DNA of 50,611 bases from Candidatus Obscuribacterales bacterium (lineage in GTDB: Bacteria > Cyanobacteriota > Vampirovibrionia > Obscuribacterales > Obscuribacteraceae), in the NCBI GenBank assembly GCA_021732565.1, contig JAKFUT010000206.1, positions 1 through 50,611 of the forward strand, written 5' to 3'. Shown here piece by piece: positions 35,129 to 44,580 of the stretch. The position numbers and the translations under genes were made by a program. How positions within the stretch are numbered: position 1 is the stretch's first letter; every line of letters starts with the position of its first letter. The notes below the pieces were generated by a model, which was given only the letters and a program-made list of their open reading frames with translations, was not told where the DNA came from and did not search any database.

Positions 35129-36325
35129 ATGGAGAATTTCGTGCGCAAGTATAAGCTGCCGATTCGCGCGATCTTGTTCGCGTTGATTATTATTGCCAGC
35201 GGTGGATTTGCTTTACTCCAATTTCTCTATCTTGACCCGGCGCCCGTTCTTCCCTGGGGACGGAAGACCCATCTTTCTGCGGGACCGGATGCAACGAAAA
35301 TTTTGTTTATCGGGAATAGTTTTACCTATACAAATGATGTTCCCTCTGCCTTTTGCTGGTTGCTTCGATCGTACCGGCCGCAGGAGCAATTTTGTGTAGA
35401 ATCTTTCACCATGCCATTGCTCTCCCTTGAGGATCAGCTACATAGAGGTGAGGTGGAAAAACTGTTCGCCCATCGTTCTTGGGACTACGTTATCTTGCAG
35501 GAACAAAGTGGTGCCGCATTTTCACAACGTTCGCTCAAGACTAGTTTCGAGAAGTTTGCCGCCCTCATCAAACCCACTGGTGCGAAAACCTTAGCTGTTA
35601 TGACCTGGGCAGATCGCGGATTGTTCGCTAATCAGTGCATCATCAGCCAGCTCTACCGAAGGCTGGGAAGGGAGTTAAATATTGGTATTGTTCCAGCGGG
35701 CGATTTGTTTTTCGTCGTGCAGGAACAGGACCCGGCAGTCTCTTTGTACCAGACTGATGAGCATCATCCTGATGCTGCCGGCGCGTACCTGTATGCATTA
35801 GCCGTTTTTGCTCAGTTATTTGGAGATCAGAAACCGCCTTTTCAAGTAAACGAGCAAAACCTCGCGCAGACCGGAACCGTTGATCAACGCCATCCACCGG
35901 TGTCATCCGCAGTAGCCAATCAACTGTGTCGTGCGGTCTCTGGCTGGGCGGAATTGCAGAAGTCCCGGCCGGAATTCCGGGATGAAGCTCCTAACAGGAA
36001 CGTCGATATTGCATATGACCTCTCTATGCGCCTGCATTCTCCTATCGCAGTCGAAATTAACCGCAGGCGACTAGATGCAATCAAGCGACTTTTTGCAACT
36101 ACGAAAGGTTCGGCACAAGAAGCATTTTCACTGGTGCGTCTGGCACAGTCACAACTTGCAGTAAACACTTCCTCAATGAAAGCGGAGTCTTGTGCTAACT
36201 TTGAGAATGCCGCTGACATGTATGCAGAATTGGAAGGACCAAAGGGAAAAAACGTCACTGCAATCAAGGACTATTTGCGATGCATTCAATCCGGCACCCG
36301 GGGAAAAGTTCTCCTGGTCAATTGA
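35129..36325 (+). CDS. Membrane-anchored SGNH hydrolase (DUF4886-like)
   Basis: 398 residues from ATG 35129. An uncleaved N-terminal anchor (IRAILFALIIIASGGFALL) is followed by an SGNH-type domain: ILFIGNSFTY with nucleophile S64, VILQEQSGAAF, and the catalytic DEHHPDAAGAYL near 220. The last about 120 residues are helical and of unknown role. SGNH hydrolases are esterases, often removing acetyl groups from glycans; here it acts outside the cytoplasm. A GTG at 35141 has the better SD (GGAG 7 nt upstream) and would shorten it by four residues. A TTG at 35105 is unlikely. No obvious operon partner. Confidence 0.8.
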   Translation: MENFVRKYKLPIRAILFALIIIASGGFALLQFLYLDPAPVLPWGRKTHLSAGPDATKILFIGNSFTYTNDVPSAFCWLLRSYRPQEQFCVESFTMPLLSLEDQLHRGEVEKLFAHRSWDYVILQEQSGAAFSQRSLKTSFEKFAALIKPTGAKTLAVMTWADRGLFANQCIISQLYRRLGRELNIGIVPAGDLFFVVQEQDPAVSLYQTDEHHPDAAGAYLYALAVFAQLFGDQKPPFQVNEQNLAQTGTVDQRHPPVSSAVANQLCRAVSGWAELQKSRPEFRDEAPNRNVDIAYDLSMRLHSPIAVEINRRRLDAIKRLFATTKGSAQEAFSLVRLAQSQLAVNTSSMKAESCANFENAADMYAELEGPKGKNVTAIKDYLRCIQSGTRGKVLLVN

Positions 36326-36329
36326 GGCT

Positions 36330-36442
36330 CGCCTTACAGCAATCCTGACATCAATGGTTCCACCGCCCAAGTCGAAACCCCGCCAAGGTCGATCTCTTGA
36401 ACCCGCCGCGGCAGCAGCGATGGTTCTTGGAGCAGCAGGCAT
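36330..36442 (-). pseudogene. Possible Hsp70-like gene fragment
   Basis: On the minus strand APRTIAAAAAG is followed by RGFDLGGGTIDVRIAV, which matches the Hsp70 phosphate-binding motif DLGGGTxDV and the preceding EPTAAAxAxG motif in correct order and spacing. The frame is closed by a stop just upstream of 36442 and runs into the SGNH gene, so at most about 40 residues remain. It may be a relic of an actin-fold chaperone-like gene or a coincidental reading. Confidence 0.35.
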
Positions 36443-36527
36443 TCTTGAATATAGCTAGCCAGTTGAGCGGCAGCAGGTATTGGTTTCCGAAATTTGGCAG
36501 AGTGAGACTATTAGACGATAACAGTGT

Positions 36528-36564
36528 CTGTCCGGTGGGATGTAACACTCAAGTCACCGGACAG
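36528..36564. repeat. 10-bp perfect inverted repeat
   Basis: CTGTCCGGTG (36528-36537) and CACCGGACAG (36555-36564) with a 17-nt spacer, about 185 bp upstream of the phosphoesterase gene. It could be a regulator site or a weak hairpin; the rest of the 423-bp gap holds nothing else apart from the Hsp70-like relic. Confidence 0.5.
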
Positions 36565-36748
36565 GCACCGATAACTCGATAGAAAATAGTAAGATGGTAG
36601 AGGAACAGGCCAACAACTCTCGGCAATTCTTACCTTAGCGGTTGCGCAAAGGTGACGATTCTTTGAAGCTGCTCTGGCAAACGTTCCGTGTTTGATCCGG
36701 ATTCCGGTCCTCATTTAGTAAAAAAGTGGACTAACTAACCACATCAAT

Positions 36749-37309
36749 ATGAGCAAAATTTGGTTTACATCCGACACACATTTCGGACACAAAAATATCA
36801 TTGGATACTGCGATCGCCCTTTCACTTCAGTAGAAGAAATGGATAGGGAGATGATCTCAAACTGGAACGATGTTGTTTCATCTGACGATGAAGTCTATTT
36901 TCTTGGCGATTTCTCACTCGATTTCAGGCGAGTTCGGCAAGTGGTGCCGTTGTTGAAAGGCACAATTCATCTAGTGTCCGGAAATCATGACCTGTGCCAT
37001 TCCAGCAATCAGGGCTCAGGCGCCTATCTGCGGAGATATCTGGATGCGGGTTTTAGCGACATAAGCGAGAGTATCTATGTGAACATTGGTGAACAGCGTG
37101 TCTTGTGCCACCACATGCCGTACTTCGAGCTCGGTGATCTCGATAGACGTTTTCCTGAGTTCAAGCCGCATGATGATGGCGGCTGGCTTCTTCATGGACA
37201 CGTGCATGAACGCTGGAAAGTAAAAGGCAGGCAAATAAATGTCGGCGTCGATGTGTGGGATTTCTACCCGGTATCTGTAGATGAAATAGTGAAGTTAATC
37301 GCAGTCTAG
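36749..37309 (+). CDS. Calcineurin-like metallophosphoesterase
   Basis: 186 residues with the full metallophosphoesterase motif set: SDTHFGH (D8, H10), GDFSL, GNHD, CHHMPY and the C-terminal HGHVH. This binds two metals and hydrolyses phosphoester bonds. The short, single-domain form resembles YfcE/phage-type phosphoesterases; the opening KIWFTSDTHFGHKNIIGYC is typical of small phosphohydrolases often near RNA-repair or phage genes. Substrate not predictable. ATG 36749 lacks a strong SD. It converges on the ABC exporter operon; a weak hairpin (CCGT.CG..CG.ACGG) lies in the 100-bp gap near 37340. Confidence 0.88.
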   Translation: MSKIWFTSDTHFGHKNIIGYCDRPFTSVEEMDREMISNWNDVVSSDDEVYFLGDFSLDFRRVRQVVPLLKGTIHLVSGNHDLCHSSNQGSGAYLRRYLDAGFSDISESIYVNIGEQRVLCHHMPYFELGDLDRRFPEFKPHDDGGWLLHGHVHERWKVKGRQINVGVDVWDFYPVSVDEIVKLIAV

Positions 37310-37409
37310 TTTGTCTCGATAGCACCCACACCGTTCGTGTCACGACGGCTTTGATTTGTAGAAGATCTCGTGATTCTCCAGACGACGCCGATGTAAATCA
37401 CTTGCGTGT

Positions 37410-38594
37410 TCAAACCAACTGCTTGCGAAATCTATTGGCACTTACCATGAGAATCAGTATCGCAGACAGCGCCAGGAACCCCAACGGTTGCCATAACATT
37501 TCCAGGGTTGCTCCTTTCAAAATGACACCGCGAGCGATGAGAGCATAGTATCGCAGCGGGTCAACCAGAGAGAGTGCCTGAAGAAACCATGGCATGGTAT
37601 CAAGAGGCACCACCGTACCTGAAAGCAATATCAATGGAATATTGATGAAGAAAGAAGCAAGTTGCGCTTGCCGTTGACTGTGGCATAGAGAACCCAACAG
37701 CATTCCAATGCCTATGCCCACGAAGACATAGAGCGCCGACGCAACAAGAAATAGCAGAAAGTCCCCACGAAAAGGCATTCCGAAAATTACCATCGCCGCA
37801 AGAATAGCCAGACAAACATCACCCAACAAAAACAGTACTAGCGGAACGATTTTAGCAAGCAACATCTCCAATGATGAGGCTGGTGTCATTAACAGTTGCT
37901 CCATAGTTCCACTTTCTCGCTCACGTAGAACTGTTGCAGACGCCACCAGTGTGGCAGTTAAAGTAAGGCACGCACCTAATACGCCAGGTAAGAAAAACCA
38001 GCTACTTATTTGCCCCGGATTGTAGAGTATGTCGATGTGCGGATCGACTAAGGTTCGAATTTCCTTGTACGGATCGTTGGTGCCGGAATGTGAGACGTTT
38101 GCCGACGAATGTTCTGGCGCAACATCATCTGAACGAAAGTGATGGATAGCACGCTGAACATAACTACTGGCTATGCCTGCCGTGTATGCGTCGGCTCCGT
38201 CAATGAGCACCTGTACCTTGGCAGATTTGCCATGGTTGAGATCGACTGTAAAATCCGATGGTATTACTAACCCGACGTTGAGCTGTCCGTTCTCTAACTC
38301 GCGAGCCAGAACGTCTTCAGTGCTTAAATATGTATTGTGACGAAAGACCCCGCTGTTCACTAGCTCAGCAACAACGTCTCGACTCTGTTTTGTCCGAGCA
38401 TGGTCCACTGTTGCTAGAGACAAACAGTGCACCTGTGGATCAAGGGCACCACCCAGTATTACAAGCTGAACCGTCGGTGGTACCAGAAGCAAGAACAGCA
38501 AATGTTTGTTGCGTAAAATTTCTTGAGTCTCTTTGAGGATAAGCGCTCCGAGGCGACTTGAGATAATCGATTCAAATATGAACTTCATCTTCAT
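37410..38594 (-). CDS. ABC-2 type permease, second permease of exporter operon
   Basis: 394 residues. An N-terminal membrane helix (HLLFLLLVPPTVQLVILGGAL) precedes a large extracytoplasmic domain (about 60-215), then five C-terminal helices with the ABC-2 signature segment ASATVLRERESGTMEQLLMTP. This is the YhhJ/YbhR layout. It starts at ATG 38594, overlapping the stop of the first permease by one base (TGATG); a start at 38696 would overlap it by 103 nt. It is the last gene of the operon HlyD / double ATPase / permease / permease and should form a heterodimeric channel with the other permease. Confidence 0.88.
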   Translation of the reverse strand: MKMKFIFESIISSRLGALILKETQEILRNKHLLFLLLVPPTVQLVILGGALDPQVHCLSLATVDHARTKQSRDVVAELVNSGVFRHNTYLSTEDVLARELENGQLNVGLVIPSDFTVDLNHGKSAKVQVLIDGADAYTAGIASSYVQRAIHHFRSDDVAPEHSSANVSHSGTNDPYKEIRTLVDPHIDILYNPGQISSWFFLPGVLGACLTLTATLVASATVLRERESGTMEQLLMTPASSLEMLLAKIVPLVLFLLGDVCLAILAAMVIFGMPFRGDFLLFLVASALYVFVGIGIGMLLGSLCHSQRQAQLASFFINIPLILLSGTVVPLDTMPWFLQALSLVDPLRYYALIARGVILKGATLEMLWQPLGFLALSAILILMVSANRFRKQLV

Positions 38595-39712
38595 CAATCC
38601 TTCACTTGCATTCGCCGTACGCCGAGCCAACTGCCAAGTAGCAGGAAGGCGCTGAACCCAAGCAAGATTAATGGCACGTACCAGACTGCAGACCAACCAG
38701 TGCCTCTTACAAATGAGTCGCGCGTCAACTCGATAAAATATCGAGCCGGCACCATCAAAGAGAAAAGTGATAGAGGGAATGGAATGTTATTGATTGGATA
38801 AACGAATCCCGATAGCAAAAGGCACGGGAAGAATCCAATTGTGGATGTCGCTTGAACCGCCACCGTTTGTGAACTGGCGTAAGTCCCCAGGAATAATCCA
38901 AATAACACAGACGCAAATAAATAGAGCGGCGTTGAAACCAGTAGCGGCGTAAGATCTCCTGCCGGAGCGATGCCAAAGAGCAATAGCCCGGCAATCATTA
39001 CAATGATCGCCATGCATAATGCCACCGCAAGGTAAATGAGTGCCTTCCCCGTCAGAAAACCGAGAGGACTCGGATTCGCTGCATAGACTCGGATAGCAGT
39101 GCCTTGCTCCTTCTCTCTCGATGCGGCCACTGCGGTCAGTAAGGAGGGAAACATCCACAAGATGACACCAAAAGCGCCGGGGACAATAAAGAGTGTTTCT
39201 TCTCTTCCCGGGTTAAACCACAGACGCAGCTGGGGTGTCACCATCTGTACTCGATCAGCTGGTTTTATCGCCTTCTTGATCTGACCCGAAAAATATAGAC
39301 TTGCTGCCTGTATGGTGTTGGAGACAATCTGAGTATTGGCAATGTCAGTTCCGTCTACGAGAACTTGCACGGGAGACAATTTGGCTCGAAATATCTGCGC
39401 CGCAAACTCTGCCGGTATGACTAAGGCTGCTTTAGCAAGACCACGATCTATGGCCTCAGTAGGTGACATTAGTACGGGGATCGGAGCTGGTACAAAGATG
39501 TTGGTAGCCATTAACCGCTGAGCAAACTCCCGACTTACTGATGTATTATCGAGATCATTTATTACAATGGGAATAGTCTTCGATTCCAATCTAATACCAT
39601 AGCCGAATAACAGAAGTGACAATAATGGAAGCAAAAATGCCAGAGCTAAACTCAGGCGATCTCGCTGAAACTCCTGCCATTCCTTGGTCGCTTGTACGAA
39701 CACTGTATTCAT
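38594..39712 (-). CDS. ABC-2 type permease, first permease of exporter operon
   Basis: 372 residues with the same plan as its neighbour: one N-terminal helix (LSLALAFLLPLLSLLLFGYGI), a periplasmic domain with LVDGTDIANTQI, and five C-terminal helices with TAVAASREKEQGTAIRVYAANPS as the ABC-2 segment. ATG 39712 lies 2 nt after the ATPase stop. A longer frame to 39769 would overlap the ATPase gene. With the second permease it forms the membrane channel of a YhiH/YhhJ- or YbhFSR-type exporter. Confidence 0.88.
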   Translation of the reverse strand: MNTVFVQATKEWQEFQRDRLSLALAFLLPLLSLLLFGYGIRLESKTIPIVINDLDNTSVSREFAQRLMATNIFVPAPIPVLMSPTEAIDRGLAKAALVIPAEFAAQIFRAKLSPVQVLVDGTDIANTQIVSNTIQAASLYFSGQIKKAIKPADRVQMVTPQLRLWFNPGREETLFIVPGAFGVILWMFPSLLTAVAASREKEQGTAIRVYAANPSPLGFLTGKALIYLAVALCMAIIVMIAGLLLFGIAPAGDLTPLLVSTPLYLFASVLFGLFLGTYASSQTVAVQATSTIGFFPCLLLSGFVYPINNIPFPLSLFSLMVPARYFIELTRDSFVRGTGWSAVWYVPLILLGFSAFLLLGSWLGVRRMQVKD

Positions 39713-39714
39713 AA

Positions 39715-41682
39715 TCAGTCCCCCTGGCTGCGCTGAACGATGTCGATGAACGCATCTTCCAGAGAACAAGCTATTGGTCTAATTGATTTAGTTTCGCAGC
39801 CGGCCTTTCGCAAAATTGTCGTAATAGCTTGCGTGCCTTGCTCAAGATTATCAACTAATACATGAATCGAGTCTCCAAATACAGATACCGGTCGATGCCC
39901 CAACGCACTACTGAGAGAGCGGTACCCGTCTTGCGTATTGTATGTCTTAACCTCCATTACTTGGCCTTGCAGTTGAGATTTTATTTCACTACCGGAACCC
40001 TGCGTAATTATCTTGCCTCCAGCCATGAAGGCCAGGCGGTTGCAATACTCCGCCTCATCCAGATAGTGCGTGGTTATTAGTATCGCGGCTTTATTGACGG
40101 CAAAGTCTCTAATAAGATTCCATAGTTGCCGGCGAGCGACGGGATCGACTCCGGCCGTGGGTTCGTCGAGGAACATGATGTCTGGCTCATGCATGACAGC
40201 AGCACCAAAAGCGATGCGTTGTTTGCAGCCCAGCGGCAACCTTCCCACGACCGATTTGGTAATGGCGGCCAGATCGCAAACTTGAATAACCCAATCCATT
40301 CGCCGGGCTCTAAGATTCAGAGGGATCTCATAGATAGACGCGTAAAACTGAAGGTTTTCAGCTACCGTTAAGCCGTCATAGAGGGTGAATTTCTGACTCA
40401 TATAGCCAATTCTTTTCCGAATATCGCGGCTTCTCAAATCTTTGCTCTCTCCTGCCAGGACGACTGTGCCCGACGTCGGTTTCAAGAGCCCGCAAAGCAT
40501 TTTGATCGTCGTTGACTTTCCAGCACCGTTGGCACCCAGTAGCCCGTAAATTTCTCCAAATCTAATTTCGAGCTCGACATTCTCTACAGCTCGGAAATCT
40601 TTGAAATTTTTGTTGAGGTTTTGCGCTCTAATAGCAATGTCGTTTTGCTGCCAGTTGGCGGAATTCACACTAATACGTCTTTGCGGAAATTGAATCGGCG
40701 GAATTTCTGCCACTCCGAATTCCCGCAAACGAGTGACGAAAACATTTTCCATGGTGGGCTCGGTTTCATCGATACGCCCGATGTCGATGTTTTTGCTTGA
40801 GAGAAGTTCTCGAAGCTCCGCCGCACCGCCCCTGGCGTCTTGAGTAAGAATCTCCAAATGATCGCCATATAAATAAATGTCTTTGATGTGCTTGAATCTA
40901 ACAGATTCAACTACCTTCAACACGTCACGAGACCTTTGTTCATCTGTCAGCGTCACCTCCAGACGCCGCATTTGAAGAGCTTTTTGCAATTCTGGCGGTG
41001 TACCGGTTTGTTGAATGCTGCCTTCATACATCAACGCAATACGATTGCATCTTTCCGCCTCATCGAGAAAGGGCGTCGCGACCACAGCAGTTACACCTTC
41101 ACGTGAAAGTCCGGCCAATATTTGCCACAACTCTCGGCGTGCTATCGGATCTAACCCCGTTGTTGGTTCATCAAGAAGAATCAGTTGCGGCTCTGATACG
41201 AGTGCACAGCACAGCGCCAATTTTTGCTTCATTCCGCCGGACAAATGCCCAGCCAATCTGTTCGAGAATTTCAGCAACCCCATGTTCTTCAAATGGGTAT
41301 CTCTGAGAGTGGCAAAACACTGAGCCGAGACACCATAGAGCCCGGCTTGATAACGTAAATTCTCTTCTACAGTCAACTCGGAATAGAGCGCGCAGTTCTC
41401 CGGAACATAGCCGATTAATCGACGCGCATCACGTGGTGCAGTGCCATTAATTACCACAGAACCGCTGCTTGCTTCCATCACTCCAGCCAGAATACGCAGC
41501 AGCGTGCTTTTTCCGGCACCGTCGGGTCCAATTAGCCCGAACAGATCTCCTTTGTTGATGTCTAAGCTGATTCCCTTCAAGGCCTCGGTGCCGTTTTTGT
41601 AGCGTTTATTCAAGTTACGTGCAGTGACGACATTCGCTTCACTGCATTTTTGGATCACACTTTGGGAAATCGAAATGACCAT
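39715..41682 (-). CDS. ABC transporter with two fused ATPase domains (RbbA/YhiH-like)
   Basis: 655 residues, two ATPase domains. Domain 1: Walker A GPDGAGKS (52-59), signature LSGGMKQ (147-153), Walker B LILLDEP, but the H-loop reads VATPFLDEAE, without the usual histidine. Domain 2: Walker A GANGAGKS (383-390), Walker B IMFLDEP, H-loop TTHYLDEAE intact, but signature LPLGCKQ instead of LSGGxxQ. So each composite site is probably unequal: one site pairs domain 2 Walker A with the good signature, the other is degenerate. This asymmetry is typical of the RbbA/YhiH group. It energises export by the two ABC-2 permeases. ATG 41682 overlaps the HlyD stop by one base (TAATG). Confidence 0.9.
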   Translation of the reverse strand: MVISISQSVIQKCSEANVVTARNLNKRYKNGTEALKGISLDINKGDLFGLIGPDGAGKSTLLRILAGVMEASSGSVVINGTAPRDARRLIGYVPENCALYSELTVEENLRYQAGLYGVSAQCFATLRDTHLKNMGLLKFSNRLAGHLSGGMKQKLALCCALVSEPQLILLDEPTTGLDPIARRELWQILAGLSREGVTAVVATPFLDEAERCNRIALMYEGSIQQTGTPPELQKALQMRRLEVTLTDEQRSRDVLKVVESVRFKHIKDIYLYGDHLEILTQDARGGAAELRELLSSKNIDIGRIDETEPTMENVFVTRLREFGVAEIPPIQFPQRRISVNSANWQQNDIAIRAQNLNKNFKDFRAVENVELEIRFGEIYGLLGANGAGKSTTIKMLCGLLKPTSGTVVLAGESKDLRSRDIRKRIGYMSQKFTLYDGLTVAENLQFYASIYEIPLNLRARRMDWVIQVCDLAAITKSVVGRLPLGCKQRIAFGAAVMHEPDIMFLDEPTAGVDPVARRQLWNLIRDFAVNKAAILITTHYLDEAEYCNRLAFMAGGKIITQGSGSEIKSQLQGQVMEVKTYNTQDGYRSLSSALGHRPVSVFGDSIHVLVDNLEQGTQAITTILRKAGCETKSIRPIACSLEDAFIDIVQRSQGD

Positions 41683-42698
41683 TAGAGCTTCTTGTCTGAA
41701 CTGAGGAGAATCTTCGCCTCAGCGGGCATTCCCGGTTTTGCCAGGCCGTTTGGATGGTCAATGGAGATTTTGATTCCGAAAGCCTGTCTGACTCGATCTT
41801 TCTCAAAGTAGATGTTGGCAGGGGTAAATGATGGAGCAGCATCAATAGCTGTAACTTTTCCACTGAAGAAATCTGTGCCGGAAGAATCAAGGAAGACGCG
41901 GGCCGGTTGTCCAATCTTGATTCGAACCACATCAGATTCAGGAACAAATCCTCGCACATATGCAGAATTATCATTAACCAGAGTAAGAAGGACTTGGCCG
42001 GGTGCCACTAGTTCACCCGGTTGAGTGCTCCTAATGGTACAAATTCCATTTATAGGACTAATGATATTGAAATATGAAAGCTTCGACATTGCTTGTTCGC
42101 GACCACCTTGGACGGAAGCAACCGCAGAGCGTGCTTGCATCGACATCATTTTTGCCTGCATCATTTCTGCTCGCAGGCGAGTTTCCTCCTTCTGACGCCC
42201 GCCCTTAGTCGACAGTATCTTTGCGAAGAAACCCCGTGATTTGGCCCGCGCGTCGCTTACCTGTTGTTCGACGACAGCCACTTGCACATCAGTAGCGTGT
42301 CGCGCATTCAGCGCCGTATTCAGAGTAAGGGCAGACTCTCGTATCTTCTTCTGCAGATTATCCGAATTAAGTATGACTAGCAGCTGCCCCTTGTGCACAG
42401 TGTCGCCTTCCTTCACATTTACGGACTTGACGCGAGTGGCGGTAGGGGCAGCGATATGTGTTTCATTCGCCTCTATTCGTCCACTGGCACGGACAATATT
42501 TGAATCATCGTTGTGCTGTGTCCAAGAAAGGAACGCCCAATAACCAGAACCCAACACAGCGAAGATAGTGGCAATATATAGAATAGGAAGCCAACCGTTG
42601 CGATGATTGACAGATTGACCTACCGATGGTCGAATTGCTGCATCCTTCGCAGCATTAGAAGTGTCATCGCTAATTTCTCCTGGTAAGTTTCTGGTCAT
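41682..42698 (-). CDS. HlyD-family membrane fusion protein of the exporter
   Basis: 338 residues. One inner-membrane helix (about 36-58, LPILYIATIFAVLGSGYWAF), then RIEANETHIAAPTATRVKSVNVKEGDTV of the lipoyl-like domain, a coiled-coil hairpin (about 110-195) and a beta-barrel end (DVVRIKIGQPARVFLD). It would bridge the permeases to an outer-membrane channel, which shows a two-membrane envelope. First gene of the exporter operon. Cargo is unknown; RbbA/YhiH-YhhJ homologues export drugs or unknown compounds. No TetR-type regulator is adjacent. Confidence 0.9.
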   Translation of the reverse strand: MTRNLPGEISDDTSNAAKDAAIRPSVGQSVNHRNGWLPILYIATIFAVLGSGYWAFLSWTQHNDDSNIVRASGRIEANETHIAAPTATRVKSVNVKEGDTVHKGQLLVILNSDNLQKKIRESALTLNTALNARHATDVQVAVVEQQVSDARAKSRGFFAKILSTKGGRQKEETRLRAEMMQAKMMSMQARSAVASVQGGREQAMSKLSYFNIISPINGICTIRSTQPGELVAPGQVLLTLVNDNSAYVRGFVPESDVVRIKIGQPARVFLDSSGTDFFSGKVTAIDAAPSFTPANIYFEKDRVRQAFGIKISIDHPNGLAKPGMPAEAKILLSSDKKL

Positions 42699-43116
42699 CT
42701 AAAATCGTCCTCGAACATCAGTGTGCCTGCTGCACTCACGACGGGAGCGATTGCAGTTCAGTTCCATTGCTTGTGGAAATCCTTCTGTGCAAAATTGTTA
42801 ATGAGGACAGGTGCTCACTATGCGCCCCGGCCCCCTCGTAGTGTTGTTATCACGATGCTAAGCATTACACGGTCTTGATTGTTTTGCCGTGAGTCCATTC
42901 AATCCTGCATCCGTCCATCGGCTTCGTCTGCGTCAGTCATTGAGAGGACGCGACGGCTTCGGTTGCAAGTGTACCTTTGCAGATGTGAAAGTTAAGTGAA
43001 AGTTCGCTTCTTCTTCTGCATCGCCCATCGATCGCCATTCACCAGATTGTGATCTTCCGATGGAACTACCTCAGCAGTAATCCCGTCGAATCGATAACCG
43101 CACGAGAGGGAGTCTA
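42699..43116. other. Exporter promoter region, otherwise empty
   Basis: About 420 bp with no supportable gene. It should contain the leftward promoter of the exporter operon; I found no clear -35/-10 pair. Confidence 0.35.
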
Positions 43117-43454
43117 GTGAACCAACATAGTATCTACTTTGCTGTCATCACAGTTCTGAGTCTGTGCGCACCTACTCCTGCCATAGCTCAATTCGACAAG
43201 ACATAGGGACGGTCCAATTCATAAGGCCTCAAGCCACAGCATTGGACAGATGGATCGAACCATCATATGTCAGAAAACGCAGCACTCCGTTTGCAAGTGG
43301 TGAAACGCAAGTCGCCTCAGAACCGATAAGCATGGAGCGCCATGAGAGAGTCTTGGTTCCTGGTACCGGATTTAGTGCCAAAACTGCCACGCACTTTGTC
43401 GTCACCACAATCGCACGTCTCGTTCGAAAGCTCCATGTTTCCAGGTCGTGCTAA
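43117..43454 (+). pseudogene. Broken exported-protein gene (signal peptide plus frameshifted remainder)
   Basis: GTG 43117, with SD GAGGGAG a few nt upstream, encodes a near-perfect signal peptide (HSIYFAVITVLSLCAPTPAIA with cleavage before Q25) and stops after 29 codons at 43204-43206. A -1 shift near the stop opens a frame to 43454 (RQDIGTVQFIRPQATALDRW and on to RKLHVSRSC). No homologue is recognised. The two frames together look like one short exported protein damaged by a frameshift; alternatively only the first part was ever translated. Confidence 0.4.
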
Positions 43455-43521
43455 CTGCAACCGTAGCAGTTACCGCCGCATTAGAGACCGCATGCGTTAC
43501 TGTGCCGACGGTTGACATCTC

Positions 43522-44580
43522 TTGAACAGCCAGGCCCCAGATCAGGAGAATCGCTATTCGCTCGTGTCTGATTTCGTTCAGCACGACGACTTACCCTACA
43601 CCGTGATGTTCGATTTCTTGCAACGCGGTGTACAAGTCACGAATCAATGGGTTCCAGCACTTAAGATGGAGTGGGTTGAAGGCGAGGCGCTAGATCACTT
43701 TATCTTTTCCAATCTGACCCGGCCGCAGACACTGGAATTGCTTGCAAGAAACTTCGTGAAGATGATGGATGATCTTCGTATTGCCGGTATCGCCCATGGT
43801 GACTTGCAGCACGGCAACATCATTGTTCTACCGACCAATGAACTCAGATTAGTTGATTACGACGGTATGTATGTGCCCTCCATGCAGGGAATGGTAAGCA
43901 ACGAATTGGGACATGGAAATTATCAGCATCCTGAACGACGGGCGGAGCATTTTGGGGCATATCTGGATAACTTTTCAGCCTGGTCCATTTACGCTTCGAT
44001 AGTGGGTGTACAAACGGATCCCGGTCTCTGGGAGCAACTTGCAGCAGGTGACGACTGCCTGCTCTTTCGTCGTTCTGATTTCCTCTGCTCCGAGAGCTCG
44101 CCTGCATTTGCTTCTTTTGAAACACACTCAGATCCGCAGCTGCGAGCACTGGGACAATTCTTGCAAGGCCAGCTTCTCAACTCGCCGTCCTCAATTCCTC
44201 ATTTGCAGATCCCCATGCCTCCAGTTCCTCCGCTGCCCGGGCTTTCCTCCGAAGTTACGACCAGAAGACCCGGTAATCGCGTGACGGTGGCACTTCCGGT
44301 GTGGCTGTCTGAGAATGCCGACGCACTGACTGGTGGCCAGTTCCTCGCCGAGAGTAGTAAGGTCGATCAGGCGAAGATATCGAACACTTTGAACCTTGCA
44401 AAAGTCACACCGACGAGCACTGTGCGTCTTGAACCGGAGCTACAGAATCCAGTTCCAAGAAAGGCAAAACCGTCGCGACGGCACCAGCTCAGCCCTTTGA
44501 AGTTTCACGCCTTGTTGCTCTTTGAACCCCCTCTTCTGGATCATATTTATGGCTTTTGCACGGGCGTACAGCGTAGATGA
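43522..44580 (+). pseudogene. N-lobe-less paralogue of the TerY-P-like kinase
   Basis: 352 codons from a TTG at 43522 with no SD. It aligns closely with residues after the Gly-loop of the kinase at 16452-18038: RYSLVSDFVQHDDLPYT, LKMEWVEG, HGDLQHGNIIV, LVDYDGMYVPSM, NELGHGNYQHP and QLAAGDDCLLFRRSDF. The N-terminal FWPSPQDYNEA region, Gly loop and VAxK strand are missing, replaced by unrelated sequence with an in-frame stop (TGA) 9 nt upstream. The membrane helices and PH-like domain are absent too. The kinase fold cannot bind ATP normally without the N-lobe, so this is likely a decaying copy. The catalytic residues (HGD, DYD) remain, so decay may be recent. Confidence 0.65.
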
